Positions 1-10,896 of a stretch of DNA of 64,000 bases are shown here, in pieces; position 1 is the stretch's first letter, and each line of letters begins with the position of its first letter. Position numbers and translations under genes: made by a program. The notes under the pieces were generated by a model. The model searched no databases, was not told the origin of the DNA, and saw only the letters and a program-made list of their open reading frames with translations. The stretch lies in NCBI GenBank assembly GCA_018697195.1, contig CM031872.1:7528910-7592909 (forward strand). Reading direction: 5' to 3'. The stretch comes from Certhia americana (lineage: Eukaryota > Chordata > Aves > Passeriformes > Certhiidae).

Positions 1-259
1 TCAGCTTTTCTGCCCTGTCACAAGCTCAACAGAAAGAATTGCTAATTTCCCTCTCTGCAGAAGGTTTCTTCCCTTGAATTCTCAGAATTGCCACCATCTC
101 GATGAGGTCTGTGAAGTTGCTGGTTCCATAAGTGATGAAAAGCCCAGCCAGCCCTACCATGCCATGGAAGGTTAGGTGACTCTGTGGCATGTCCCAGCAG
201 GAGCAGAGTGCTGAGCCCATCCAGTCTGACCAGGTGCCCAAGGGAGGTTCTGCTGCACC

Positions 260-1640
260 TGCTCACACCTGCACTGTTCTCCCTGAAAGTCTATTCCACT
301 GCTTCACAATCCTTACACAGTTTTTCTTCAGGTGGAACCTGAATTTCCCCACCACAGTATAATCCCATTGCTCCTTGCCCCGTCCTGCCTTCAGTCTTGT
401 ACATTCAGAGTGTATTGCTTCAATTTCCTGGGGTGAATCGATCCCATTTTCAGTCTTTTCTCACAGCTTGCACTATCTGACCCCTCCTGGTGCTCCCCCT
501 GAGCCCCCTCCAACCAGTCCAAATCTCCCCTGGAGCATCACAGGCTGAGGTTGTCCCAGCCCTGCACAGCCTGCACAAGGCTCTGTTACTGTTATTTCTC
601 ATGCCTTGACATTCACCTGCTCTGCACAATCACAGCACTTCTGACTCTGGTTCCACTGAAGATTTGCAGCAGCATCCAGGTCCTTTCCTCCAGAAGTGGT
701 GATGGATTGAGCTTCTGCCCATCCCAAGCTCGCTGCCAAATCCCACTCAGCACGCTTTGAGTCATTATGAACCTTTCAGGGCTGCTCTTCTTCCTCTCCA
801 CAGGACAGCTTGGAAGTGGGGCAGGAGCAGGGACAGCAGAACCTGAATGCACACTGTGACCATTCCTCTCCTGTGCCTTGGGCTATTTTGGTAGCAATTG
901 TGGAATTTGTTCTCCTTGCCAACAGGGTCTAAGCTAGAGACTCTTTACTGCTTGTGCCTTTGTGTGATGCTCCAGCTGAAGCAGATGGCACCCATTTTGT
1001 TACACCCTCACCATGGCCAGGAGCTGCTGATGGCCCTGAATGTGTGTGCATCCCTCTTCATCCTCTGGCTGAGCTTTCTGAGTCATCCTCCCCAAATATT
1101 TCTCCCTGCTCTCTCCCTGCTCCTTGCTCTGGGCAGGATCAGTCCCCACGTGCCCAGCTGCTGCTGCTGCCTTGTTCAGCCTCATGGCAGGCAGAAACAC
1201 CATGTCAGAGAGAGCTGTTCCTGCCCTGCCCTGGGCTCCATGGAGAGTGGGAACTGCTTTTCCAGCTCTTTGGGTGTGCCCTCAGAAGCTCTTCCAGCTT
1301 CCCTCAGGTGTGTCAACCACACCCCTTGGTGGCTGATGCCACAACTGCTTGGTGTCATCTGCTGGAAGCACCCTTGGCCCAATGTCTGATGAAGGTACTG
1401 GACAGCACCCCCACGCAGACCCCTGAGGGGCACCACTTGTCACTGATCTCTGTCTGGACATTGAGCCACTGACAATTACTCTCTGGATGTGAGCATCCAA
1501 CCAATTCCTCACGCACTGAGCAGTCCATCCATCCAGTCCATATCTCTCCAGTTAAAACAGAAGGATATTGTGGAGACTGTCTCAGAGGTCTTACAGAAGT
1601 CCAGACAGATAACATTTTCTGTAGTCCCCTTGTCCACTGA
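260..1640 (-). mobile_element. CR1 LINE, decayed reverse-transcriptase portion
   Basis: On the minus strand, translation near 1417-1446 reads [10 protein letters not shown], followed at about 1350-1362 by LPADDTK. These are remnants of the CR1 reverse-transcriptase motifs (TSGVPQGS and FADD). Frames shift between pieces, so the copy is dead. Lower coordinates resemble the CR1 3' part. Edges are approximate. Confidence 0.65.
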
Positions 1641-2730
1641 TACAGGTGATCTGAGCCCTTCTGCCTTCTGCCAGCAGATGTTTCATTTCAATGGTTTAAT
1701 TTCTGCACTTTTAGATACAGCAGGGGTTGGACATGGTGCAGGGTAGGGTAGGAACAGAGTTTTGGGAGTGGGGTGTTTCCAGATATACAGTCACACAAAC
1801 TTTCCCAGAATCATAACAATTTTTTCTTCCATCTTAGATATGACGCAGTCACTTCAAACTTCAGCTCTTCTTGTGCTGCGTGGTGCCAATGTCAGGACAA
1901 AGTCAGGCTGATATTTTGCCAAACAATAAAATACTGAGAAGTGGATGGAGCAAAAACTGAGTAATCACTGAATCATTGAGCAATCAATTACCTCCCGATC
2001 TGTTCCTGGAGCTGTTTCTGGAATCCCGACCTTGAGGAACTTCCATTGTAAGTTCTTCCATTGTAGTCCTGCACCTGCACAGCTGCTGAGCAGTCCCTGG
2101 GATCTCTGGGAGTAAACGTGTCTCTGGTAGGTACAAAATCAGTTTCACTTCACTGAGTAGTCAAGTGTTGGAACAGGTCACTCTGAGAGGGATCAACTTC
2201 CAGTAAGTGCCTTAGCATGGCCAAAAGATTGCTGTGCCAGATTTCCAGCAAAGGCCTCCAGAAAACCTTCACACCAGGGCTTCCAAAATTCTGTGAAGAA
2301 GTTAAGGAATCTTTTCCCTATATGGCATATCAGTATTGTTGTTTCCTTTGTTATAAATTGGTTTTGTTATCTACTGTAGTTTATTATGAGGGACTGGGTT
2401 ATGTCAGTTTGATGTAGCCAACAGGAATTAAATGGCATTACTATCCTGCTCAACTCCTCCTTCCTGCTACAGCTGATGCTCCTTGCTTTTGCTTCTCTCC
2501 ACCTGCTGGGCCACTTTAAGGAAAAAAGAGGGATGTAACATTATGCTGCTTTTGAAATGCTCAGCTCTCCTGACCCAGAAACATGGTCTCACCCAGAGTC
2601 TTCCTCTCCTGGGCAGAGGGAGTTCCCTTGCAGGGATTTAGGGATTTAGAAAAGGTCCCATCCAAGGGAAGGACACTGACCACAGCAATCACCTGTGCTG
2701 TGTCTTTTCTTTGGTTAATTGGGATGTGTC

Positions 2731-2886
2731 TAGTGCAGTAGTGGAGCCACCACCCCTGGAGGGTTTTTAAATATGTGTAGATGTGGCATCTGGAGACATG
2801 GTCTGGTGGTGGCCTTGGCAGTGCAGGGGGAATGGTTGGACTTCATGATCTGAGAGGCCTTTTCCAACCTCAGTGGTTCTAGGATG
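2731..2886 (+). mobile_element. CR1 LINE 3'-end fragment
   Basis: Contains the familiar CR1 end pattern: GTGGAGCCACCACCCCTGGA, then GGTTGGACTTCATGATCTGA, then TTTTCCAACCTCAGTGGTTC and a degenerate terminal repeat. Short and 5'-truncated. Confidence 0.75.
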
Positions 2887-5489
2887 CTGATAGTTCACAT
2901 TTCAAGCCCTCAGCATTGACAAGGCTTCCATCTGAGATACAAATCTGTATTATTAATAAATAAAGGGTATGGCTGAGTGCTGAGACATCTTTGTGGCTTG
3001 CCTGTGACCCGGTGTCACCTGGCTGCTGTAAGGCAAAGCAAGACCTGGATGGAGCAGCCCTGTCAGGAAGGCAGTTCAAGATTTCAGCCAGCAGAGTAAT
3101 AACTAATTGAGTGTATTTCAATCATGAGATCCACAGATGGAGAGCAAACTCCACAGAGTAGAAGGAAATTGCATCTTAGAGTAATCTGAATGTGGGTAGA
3201 TAATTAGGCCTATATTTCATGGGAACATTTGCTGGGCAACATAATGAAAAGTCCAGCAACATAATTTTCTTTAAGTAGTGTGATGCCTCCCACTGGGGTC
3301 GTGCCGTGCCAGTGCTGGTGCTGCAGTGCAGGGAGCAGGGAGATGCAGTGCCCAGCCAGGAGCTGTTGCACATTGGTGCCAAGCTGGAGCCTGTGCTCCC
3401 CCTCTCTAATGTCAGCTCAGAGAAAGCTGCTGAGGCTCCTGTCCTGCAAAACGGTGGCAACCCCACAGCCTCATCGTTTTTCCACCTTTTCAAACAACAC
3501 ATGAATCTGCTCAGGTTGTGCTTGCAGAGCCGGGCAGACCCAGTGCAACCCTGGGAGCCTCCCAGTGGGAAGCCAGGCTGTTGCTGCTGACCGAGTTTGG
3601 AACTGTTCATGCTCTGCGTCCTTGCTGATCCAGCCTGGGAGGTCAGTGGAGGCTGAGGAAGCAGCTCTGGGGCTGGGATTTGGCGAATACACAGGTGTGC
3701 ATGCCTGGGAAAGGCCCTTGGCCCAACGGGAGCATGCTGTGCACTCCCAGCCATGCTCTCTCTGTCAGAGACAGGCTGCTGCTCTCACCCTAAGAGAGTG
3801 CATCCACCCTCAAGTACCCCCAGAGTGTGACTATGTGTAGGAAGTAAGACCCCAAGACCTTATTCAATGTTTTTTTCCCAAATCTGGAATAAAAAGCTTG
3901 CTTTTCCCTATCCTCTGCCCACAGCTGAGCACAGAGCCTACCTTCCAAATCTCCAGTTTGGGAGGGCTGCTCTGCCTTGCTCTGCCAGGACCTTGCTGCC
4001 TTGTGAGCAGCAAGAGCAGACAAATAATGTAAAACAGTATCTGACCTCTTCATAATGCTGGCAAAAGTAGAAGACTTTGGTAAATGCAGTTGCTGAGGAG
4101 GAAGGAGGCGAGGGTTTAATCTTTGAGCACAGGTCACCCTGTGCTCAGGGTCTCAGGGGGCTGAGTTACCCTCCCAGCAGTGCTGACCTCAGCAGCACTC
4201 GGGGCTGGGACAGGTCACACAGCAGAAGGCAGAGCTGAAAGGCTGTACCCAGCCCTGGCAATTACTGATTAGGTCTTTTACTAAAAATAGCTGGAGGTGA
4301 GCTGGCCAGCATGGGGTCTGAGTGCCCTGCATCCCAGCTGGTTCCGAACTGTTCACCCCAGGATCAGGACTACTTCTGGTTTGAACAAGCTTTGCTGATG
4401 CCAAATGCTTGGCCGTGTAAGAACAGCTCTATGCAAACGAATCCACTCAAAGAAAAACCATAATTCTTGGCAAACTCCAACTCCTTAGCTATTGATATTG
4501 CTTCAGTGATATATGGACTAATTTTGATTATACCAGTGTTAGGAATGTTATTTTCTTGCAGTGACTCATTAGCGTGAAGTTCGGATTTGATGAATTTAAC
4601 AGCAACACCTTGAAGGGACTAAATTGGCCTGCCAGGAAGGTGGAGATGTGCTACTTGAGTGACCTTCTGGCATCCAGGAGACCTCGAGCTTCCCAGACAC
4701 TTGGCCATAACCATTGCCTTCAAACTCTTTTCCAGTGCTGTGTGAAAAAAAACATCAGCTCCTCCAGCTGCCTCAGTGTTATGGGCTTATCACCAGCTCT
4801 CAGAGCTGCTGTGGCTTGTCAAAAGAGCTTAACTGGAGCAGAGTGTTTAAGGACAGTGGGCACATTAGTTTGTCTTTTCAGTCTTGTTCAGTATGAACAC
4901 ACGGGCCAGTTTTTTTGTGCAGAGAAATGGGAGCAGAGGGCAGGAGACTAAAAACATCCCTGCCCTGTCCTGTCTGTGCCACTTCTGTGGTCTGAGCACA
5001 TCACGTTCCTGGGGAAGCACCTGCACCTTGGCTTCAGCTGTGGTGATGTGAGCCTGGAGAAATGTCTGTGGGGAGGGGTCCCACACCTCCCTTGGCATTG
5101 CTGATTCTGGTACTTCACCCTTCCCAGGCCCTGAGTGACTTGGCTCTCTTCTCTGCAGGGACCACAAATAATCCTGGTCCCAATTTGGACCACAGGAGCT
5201 GCAGTTGTCCCCCATGGGCCATTAAACACCCCCCCACCCCTTATCCTGGTTTTATGCTTACCACACTGCTGAGTCCCTTCCCTTATCCTGGGTTTATAGT
5301 CTCACCAAAGCCAGGAGCCAGCATGAGGCACAAATGGATCTGGGGTGGGCAGGATAATATTCAACTGAACCTGGAAGAAAAAGAGGCTATTTCTGAGGAT
5401 CAGTGCAGAACCCAGTGCTTGAGGAGTTTGGATTGTTTTTCTCCTGTCTTTATCTTTGTAATTATCTTCTCTGGATGTCCTGAACCTAT

Positions 5490-6030
5490 TGCTTAGTTAT
5501 TCACTGTCAAGAGGTCCTTGTATAACTCTTCAGTGTCTCATGTACTTATGACCCTGAATACCTTAACATCAGCTGCAAGCTTTGTAACTCCTTTTTCTTT
5601 TTTTTCCAATTAATTTTCAAGATTATTTCTGAATATGCTGAAGTAAGCAGAGCCCTGCCCAGGTCCCTGTGGGGCTGCTTTCCAGCCCATCCAGCCCATT
5701 CAGCTCCATTCAGGAGCCTGCCTGTTGAGAGCTGCTCTTTGGGAATATTTTAAGCAGGTATTTATCTGTTTCAAATATTTTCTGTTAATCCCATGGTAGC
5801 TGCATTCCTGTAAGATACTCGTGTGACAGACCTTTTGGAAACCCAGGCAGACTACACCACACACTTATCAACCCCTCTAAAGAAATGTAATACGTTTATC
5901 AAGATTCCTTTTTTCCAGGAAAATCAACTTTCTTTTCTTCCCAGTATTTCAAATGTACCCAGCTCTGCACTAATGAGATTCTTGGTGACAATTTCACTTT
6001 GCCTAGGAGGGAACCTCAGGCTTCAGGGTC
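5490..6030 (-). mobile_element. Possible ancient CR1-like LINE fragment
   Basis: The order of weak matches (ATCAGCTGCAAGCTTTG, GCAGAGCCCTGCCCAGGTCC, GGAAACCCAGGCAGACTACA) resembles an antisense CR1/L3-type reverse-transcriptase region known from reptiles. Divergence is high and the boundaries are uncertain. Confidence 0.35.
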
Positions 6031-7601
6031 TGTCTTAACCCCAAACCCTTTGCATTTGTCACCTTGAAGCTCTCAGACAGTAAAGCTGTTACATGCAGTG
6101 ATTACATGCTACAATTAAGTAATAAAACTGTTTCACCTCTGGGCTCTCACTGGACACTTAGGTGAACCATCTCAGCCTGGTGCATTTGCACTCTCTAGTT
6201 TGGCTATTTATTCCTCAACTTCTTCTGCTGACATTTGAACATGAGCCAAATCCAATGTCGCGTCCATATAAAGATGACTTTTGGCACAGGAACGTCTCCA
6301 AGCTTTTCTTCACTGACTACAGATACAAAATATTCATTGTTTTTCTGTTCTGATCTTATCTGCTATGAATGCTTCTCTTGCGCCATAGCCAACTTCTGAC
6401 TCTCCAGCTTGACGTGCTTGAAGAAGCATTTTTATTGTTTGCCTCTCCCTTCTGCAGGTTGCTGCTGTGACTGGTTTTGGCCTTATTTCTCCTTTTTTGC
6501 ATTTAAGTTGTCAGGATATACAGTTTTTGCTCGTTTAGACAAAAATGACTTTTCTAAACATAAAAAGAATGGTACCTTAAAGTCTGAGTATCAGAATCTG
6601 ATCTGAGACCTAGACCTAATCAGGTTTGAGGTTCTGGGTTTTCTGCTGGACAGAGGTGTGCTGTTTGGTTTGACAGGATGCAGAGAGACCAGATATTAAA
6701 TGATGCATTTCTCTGGACAAAACCATCACTGGTTGGGATGGACTTTGCCTGGCTTGGGCTTCAGGGCATTGCACCTTCCCCAGTGGAAGCAGGGAACATT
6801 CCTCTGGCCAGCTGTTATTATTTTGGAAGGTGTTTTGGGGTGAGATCCCATGAGAGCCCCATGAGTGGAGGTTTGGGGCTCGGGTGGAGGGGCTGTGATG
6901 CTCCTGGTCCCCTCAGCCCATTTCCCTGTGTGTGTGTGTCTGGGAGGCCCTGTTGCCATGGAGAAGCCGTGGGAACTGTCTGCCTGCCTCGCCTGACTTT
7001 TTTCCTAGCACGAAGCAAAGGCATCTCTCCAGCTGTAAAGAGCCCCCTGGCTGCCTCCTCCTCCCAGCCCCCTGAGTGCCTGGGATAAACTCAAAATCAG
7101 GGAGGAAACTCTAAAGGAAGTCAGGGAAGAAGCAGAGAGCAAAAGGGGAATCTGCAGGGGTGGGCGAGGGCTCCTGGGGTGCTGCAGAGTGATGGAGTTG
7201 GGGGCTTCTCCAGGGCACACAGACCAACACAGGAAATTCCCAGTGGATCTGTGGAAATCTTGCCCTGTGAGAGTAGTGCAGCCCTGAGAAATGGACCAGA
7301 GCATGGTTTACGTCTCCATCCTTGGTGGTGTTCAAAACCCACCAGGCCAAGCCCTGAGCAGTCTTCAAAGTGAGCCTTGCTCTGGGCTGGACCCTCCCCA
7401 GCCTCAAAGAGGGACACCTTGCTGGGGAACGGGCAAGGGAGAGTTTGAGGGAGCTCCAAGAGGCACCAATAAGAGCAATCTGAACATAGGATGAAGACAG
7501 AGGCATCCATCTGGATGCTTTTTAATTCTGGGAATTGATAGCACTGGGCACAGCTTCATGGAGGCTGTAACTGCATGCATGGCTCCAGTTCTCTACAAGC
7601 A

Positions 7602-7616
7602 TTTTTTTTTTTTTTT
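7602..7616. repeat. Poly-T run
   Basis: An uninterrupted run of about 15 T in the left intergenic region, possibly the antisense A-tail of an old insertion, though no element beside it is recognisable. Confidence 0.9.
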
Positions 7617-8601
7617 CAGTTGCTCACTCAAAACAGATGGATTTTTTTCTCCTTTTCTGTTGTAGGAACTCTTTGGTGACATGACTGTACAACAAAAAAC
7701 AGGGTGGGGGGATAGTCATGAGTAGAAATTTAATTGGAGTCAGATTCTGCGGAAAAAATCCAATATGTTGAGGTTGAGTTTTGTTTTGAACATTAAAATG
7801 CCACTGTGAGCAAATTTGGGGTGCTTTCAGGTAGATCTGGTGGGAATTGTGGCATGGATAGAGCAGACCTGCCTGTTAGTTTGGAGGGCAAGTTGTATTT
7901 TTAAGGAATAGCATTTGCCTCAGCTGGCAAAGTATTTAAACATAGAAATAAAGAACCCATCTAGTTCACATACAGGGAAAAAAGGGCTGGGAAGCACAGG
8001 CTGACCTTATTTTTTAAGTATTTCCATGTCTTTATTGTGCATACATGGCACTTTTTCTGCTCACAGCTTGAGCTTCAGCAAAGATACAGCTCTGAAAACT
8101 TGTTATTCATAGTGAATTGTTCAGATTGTGATAAAATTCTGCCTGGTGAGGTATTTGTATCCTGCTCCTCGTGTCCACACAAATCAGAGGAATTGGGTAC
8201 CTTCTTCATCTTTTTTCCTCTCCCTATAGAAATTACTTTATTTTTTTAATGGGTAGATTAATAGACCAAACAGACTTAATTTGTTCAAATCCTATTATAT
8301 TTTCTTGAAGATTTTACTTTTGAGTCTATGGAGAGAGAGGACTGAAGGTTTTCTCCAACATTTGGTCTCTTCATGCATGGTCTCTGAAGGACAGTGAAAC
8401 ATGAACTTTTGCTACAGCCCTTCCTCAAGGTACAGACAAGACAAGGTGTGCCTGTTATTCCCTTCTTCAGCTGCCTCTTTTCTCAAAACCTGTAGGAATT
8501 TTAATTATCTATAAAACTTCTACCCCTCTGTCCAATATTATTGAATGAGTGGCTCTGAGTTCTTGGGGTTCTGCACTTGCCTGCTGAGTCAAGGCCCCCC
8601 C

Positions 8602-8628
8602 AAAAAACAAACAAACAAACAAAAAAAC
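8602..8628. repeat. A-rich (CAAA)n simple repeat
   Basis: CAAAAAACAAACAAACAAAC followed by AAAAAAA. A simple repeat following a short C run. Confidence 0.9.
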
Positions 8629-8784
8629 AGGACTTTTTCTGTATGTATTATTAATAATATGTAAGATTTTGCTGCCCCACTCCCTCAAGTGCCCTGAAAG
8701 TAAATTTATAAAATACTTTCCCAAGGAAAAACACATTCCCAAACCCCCTAGGGATCAAAACCTACACCCATTAAATTGATCTGG

Positions 8785-9155
8785 GGGCTGGAACCCCTCT
8801 GCGGTGAAGAAAGGCTGGAGGAGTTGGGAGTGTTCAGCTGGAGAAGACCTTCTTGCAGCCTGTATATATTGAAAGGAGGCTTATAAGGAAGATGGTGGGA
8901 GACTTTTTATCAGGGCCAGGATAAGAGGCAAAGGAATAGATTTAAACCATGTGATAGGAAGAAATTTTTTATGAGGAGGGTGATGTGGGCAGCTGTGGCT
9001 GCCCCTGGATACCTGGAAGTGTCCAAGGCCAGGCTGAATGGAGCTTGGAGCAACCTGGGCTAGTGGAAGGTGTCCCTGCCCATGGCATGGGGTGGAATAA
9101 GTGACATATGAAGGTTCCTTCCAACCCAAGCAGTTCTGTGACTGTACGATTGAAG
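8785..9155 (+). mobile_element. CR1 LINE 3' fragment
   Basis: Reads through the CR1 3' region (CTGGAACCCCTCTGCGGTGA, GAAGGTGTCCCTGCCCATGG-like, GGTTCCTTCCAACCCAAGCA) and ends TTCTGTGACTGTACGATT. 5'-truncated, non-coding. Confidence 0.8.
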
Positions 9156-9699
9156 ATCCTCTAAGGCTGGGTGGACTGGTTGATCAGCTCCTTCTGTTGT
9201 TGAGTTTGTTTTCAAGCACTCAATGACCTCAAGGCAGACATTTGCTCTGGCAGGTGACACTGGGCATGAGGAGGTTTCTGAACACCCCTCTCCCCCTCAC
9301 GGCTCCTCTGCTTCCAGTCACTCTGGGAATGGCTGTGTTGCCTGCTCTGGGACAACGGTGGGAAGCAGTGACTTGCTCAGGGGACAAAGCCAGCGGTGTT
9401 TGTGTCAGTCCTTCAGAGCTGTTGTGCACTAAACCCGATGGCCTGACCTTCATGCCCGTGTCCACCCCACGAGCAGAGGGATGCGGCTGCACTCATACTG
9501 TCCTCCTGTGGAAAATAAACCGCGTGTGAAACCTTTCCCCTGTTCCGTCAAAGGCAGGCTGCAGGTTTGTGTCAAAATGACTGATTTTTTTGCAGGTTGC
9601 ACGTCTGCTTCCTGACAGGAGCATGGAGGGAGCGATCCCCGGGCCTCCCCTTGCAGCCATGTCTGACGGCTGCTGGCTGGATGTTCCCCTCAGGTAGAA

Positions 9700-10070
9700 T
9701 CGTGGAATCACAGAGTATCCCGAGCTTTGTACATCGGGATTCCACCAGGATCACCCAGCCCAGCCCCTGTCCCTGCACAGCCCCCCCAACACTCCCAGCC
9801 TGTGCATCCCTGGGATGTCCAAAGGCTCCTGGAGCTCTGGCAGCCTCGGGGCCGTGCCCATTCCCTGGGCAGTGCCCAGCACCCTCTGGGGGAAGAACCT
9901 TGCCCTGAGCTGCAGCCTGAGCCTGCCCTGGCCCAGCTCCAGCCGATCCCTGTCTCTTGTCCCTGTCATAGAGCAGAGATCGGTGCTGACCCTCGGGAAG
10001 AGCTGCAGCTCCCGCAGGTGTCCCCTCGCCTTTCCCTCCTCCAGCTGCAGCCACACACCGCCCATGCGGG
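9700..10070 (-). mobile_element. CR1 LINE 3' fragment abutting the NSMF promoter
   Basis: Starts with the antisense tail GAATCGTGGAATCACAGAGT and continues through antisense CR1 3' sequence to AGCAGAGATCGGTGCTGACC and CCTCCAGCTGCAGCC. It ends about 50 bases before the CRE-like site of the NSMF island and is unusually GC-rich for a CR1 copy. Confidence 0.75.
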
Positions 10071-10125
10071 GGTCCCACCGCCCTGCACGGCCTCTGAGGC
10101 GGGGCCGGCGCCCCCTCCCCGGCCA

Positions 10126-10133
10126 TGATGTCA
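10126..10133 (+). promoter_or_regulatory. CRE/ATF-like site TGATGTCA
   Basis: One base different from the palindromic CRE (TGACGTCA). It sits at the upstream edge of the NSMF CpG island, about 25 bases before a CArG-like element. Function is inferred only. Confidence 0.35.
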
Positions 10134-10157
10134 AGCGGGCGGAGGAGGTGCCGCTGG

Positions 10158-10167
10158 CCAAATATAG
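10158..10167 (+). promoter_or_regulatory. CArG-like / TATA-like element CCAAATATAG
   Basis: It differs by one base from the SRF-binding CArG consensus (CC, six A/T, GG). It is the only A/T-rich element in the otherwise GC-rich island and could instead act as a weak TATA-like element. No evidence of binding can be seen. Confidence 0.3.
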
Positions 10168-10207
10168 CGGCGCTTCCTGGGCGGCGGGGCGGGCTCGTCC
10201 CTCCTTC

Positions 10208-10237
10208 TCTCCCTCCCTCCCTCCCTCCCTCCCTCCT
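10208..10237 (+). repeat. (CTCC)n tetranucleotide repeat
   Basis: About seven consecutive CTCC/TCCC units in the NSMF promoter region. The minus strand is a (GGGA)n run able in principle to form G-quadruplex or triplex DNA. The repeat is also length-unstable and lies about 75 bases before the assembly gap. Confidence 0.9.
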
Positions 10238-10312
10238 GCCGCAGTCAATGGGGCGGCAGCGGCCGCGGCGGAGCGCAGCGCGGGCCGGGGCCGCGGGCCG
10301 GGGGCCGGCATG

Positions 10313-10712
10313 NNNNNNNNNNNNNNNNNNNNNNNNNNNNNNNNNNNNNNNNNNNNNNNNNNNNNNNNNNNNNNNNNNNNNNNNNNNNNNNNNNNNNNNN
10401 NNNNNNNNNNNNNNNNNNNNNNNNNNNNNNNNNNNNNNNNNNNNNNNNNNNNNNNNNNNNNNNNNNNNNNNNNNNNNNNNNNNNNNNNNNNNNNNNNNNN
10501 NNNNNNNNNNNNNNNNNNNNNNNNNNNNNNNNNNNNNNNNNNNNNNNNNNNNNNNNNNNNNNNNNNNNNNNNNNNNNNNNNNNNNNNNNNNNNNNNNNNN
10601 NNNNNNNNNNNNNNNNNNNNNNNNNNNNNNNNNNNNNNNNNNNNNNNNNNNNNNNNNNNNNNNNNNNNNNNNNNNNNNNNNNNNNNNNNNNNNNNNNNNN
10701 NNNNNNNNNNNN
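10313..10712. other. Assembly gap of exactly 400 N
   Basis: Unknown sequence inside the CpG island. The left flank ends GGCATG and the right flank begins GCATGG, so the edges share GCATG. The gap hides part of the NSMF promoter and 5' UTR; it does not interrupt the exon 1 coding part. Confidence 1.
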
Positions 10713-10714
10713 GC

Positions 10715-10729
10715 ATGGCGGGGCGCTGA
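10715..10729 (+). CDS. Upstream ORF 1 (MAGR, stop)
   Basis: ATG GCG GGG CGC TGA, immediately after the gap. It is in the same frame as NSMF and its TGA is the in-frame stop that limits any N-terminal extension. It is translated only if the transcript starts upstream of it, which the gap hides. Confidence 0.35.
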   Translation: MAGR

Positions 10730-10766
10730 GGCGGCGCGGCGGCGAGGGGCGGCGGTGCGCCCCGGC

Positions 10767-10793
10767 ATGGGCAGCCGCGGGGCCCGGCAATGA
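10767..10793 (+). CDS. Upstream ORF 2 (MGSRGARQ, stop) overlapping an in-frame NSMF ATG
   Basis: An eight-codon ORF with G at -3 and G at +4. Its TGA (10791-10793) overlaps the ATG at 10790-10792 as ATGA. That ATG is in frame with NSMF, 12 codons before the Met-Gly start. The arrangement would allow termination-reinitiation at either ATG; whether the uORF lies within the mRNA is unknown. Confidence 0.4.
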   Translation: MGSRGARQ

Positions 10794-10825
10794 GCGCTCC
10801 CCCGGCCGCGACCCCCCGTGCGAAT

Positions 10826-10896
10826 ATGGGCACAGCCGTGTCCAAAAGGAAGACGCTCAGGAACGAGGCCATGTCGTCCGTGGCGGCCAAAGTGAG
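10826..10896 (+). CDS. NSMF: NSMF exon 1 (residues 1-24), coding part
   Basis: Encodes [20 protein letters not shown] and on to AAKV, ending with AG of a split Arg codon before donor GTGGGT. Gly2 with Ser6 fits an N-myristoylation signal, and the following basic residues fit membrane attachment. The [10 protein letters not shown] stretch is a family signature. It lies in the CpG island directly downstream of the 400-N gap. The first in-frame upstream stop is TGA at 10727-10729, so only the ATG at 10790 could extend the protein, by 12 residues. Confidence 0.93.

Larger units (their letters stand above)
1..10079. other. Left intergenic region
   Basis: Apart from the CR1 copies and simple repeats listed separately, I see no exon with a recognisable protein, no RNA gene and no CpG island before 10 kb. 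By mammalian gene order the neighbour upstream of NSMF would be PNPLA7 in the same orientation. None of its coding sequence is recognisable here, so its 3' end, if the order holds, lies further left or is only UTR. Confidence 0.6.

Noticed and set aside
3176..3754. 192-codon minus-strand open frame overlapped by several plus-strand frames
   Set aside because: No recognisable domain, no supporting splice context, and open frames on both strands indicate composition rather than coding.
5062..5496. 144-codon frame near 5.1-5.5 kb as an exon of an upstream gene
   Set aside because: Translation has no recognisable domain and includes repeated PYPGF-type low-complexity text from short local repeats.
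10125..10793. Long open frames crossing the N gap in all orientations
   Set aside because: They exist only because the 400 unknown bases are read as open; the flanking translations are CpG-island noise.
10790..10825. Upstream in-frame ATG at 10790 as the main NSMF start
   Set aside because: It would add 12 unconserved residues and remove the Met-Gly myristoylation context; kept only as a possible alternative start.
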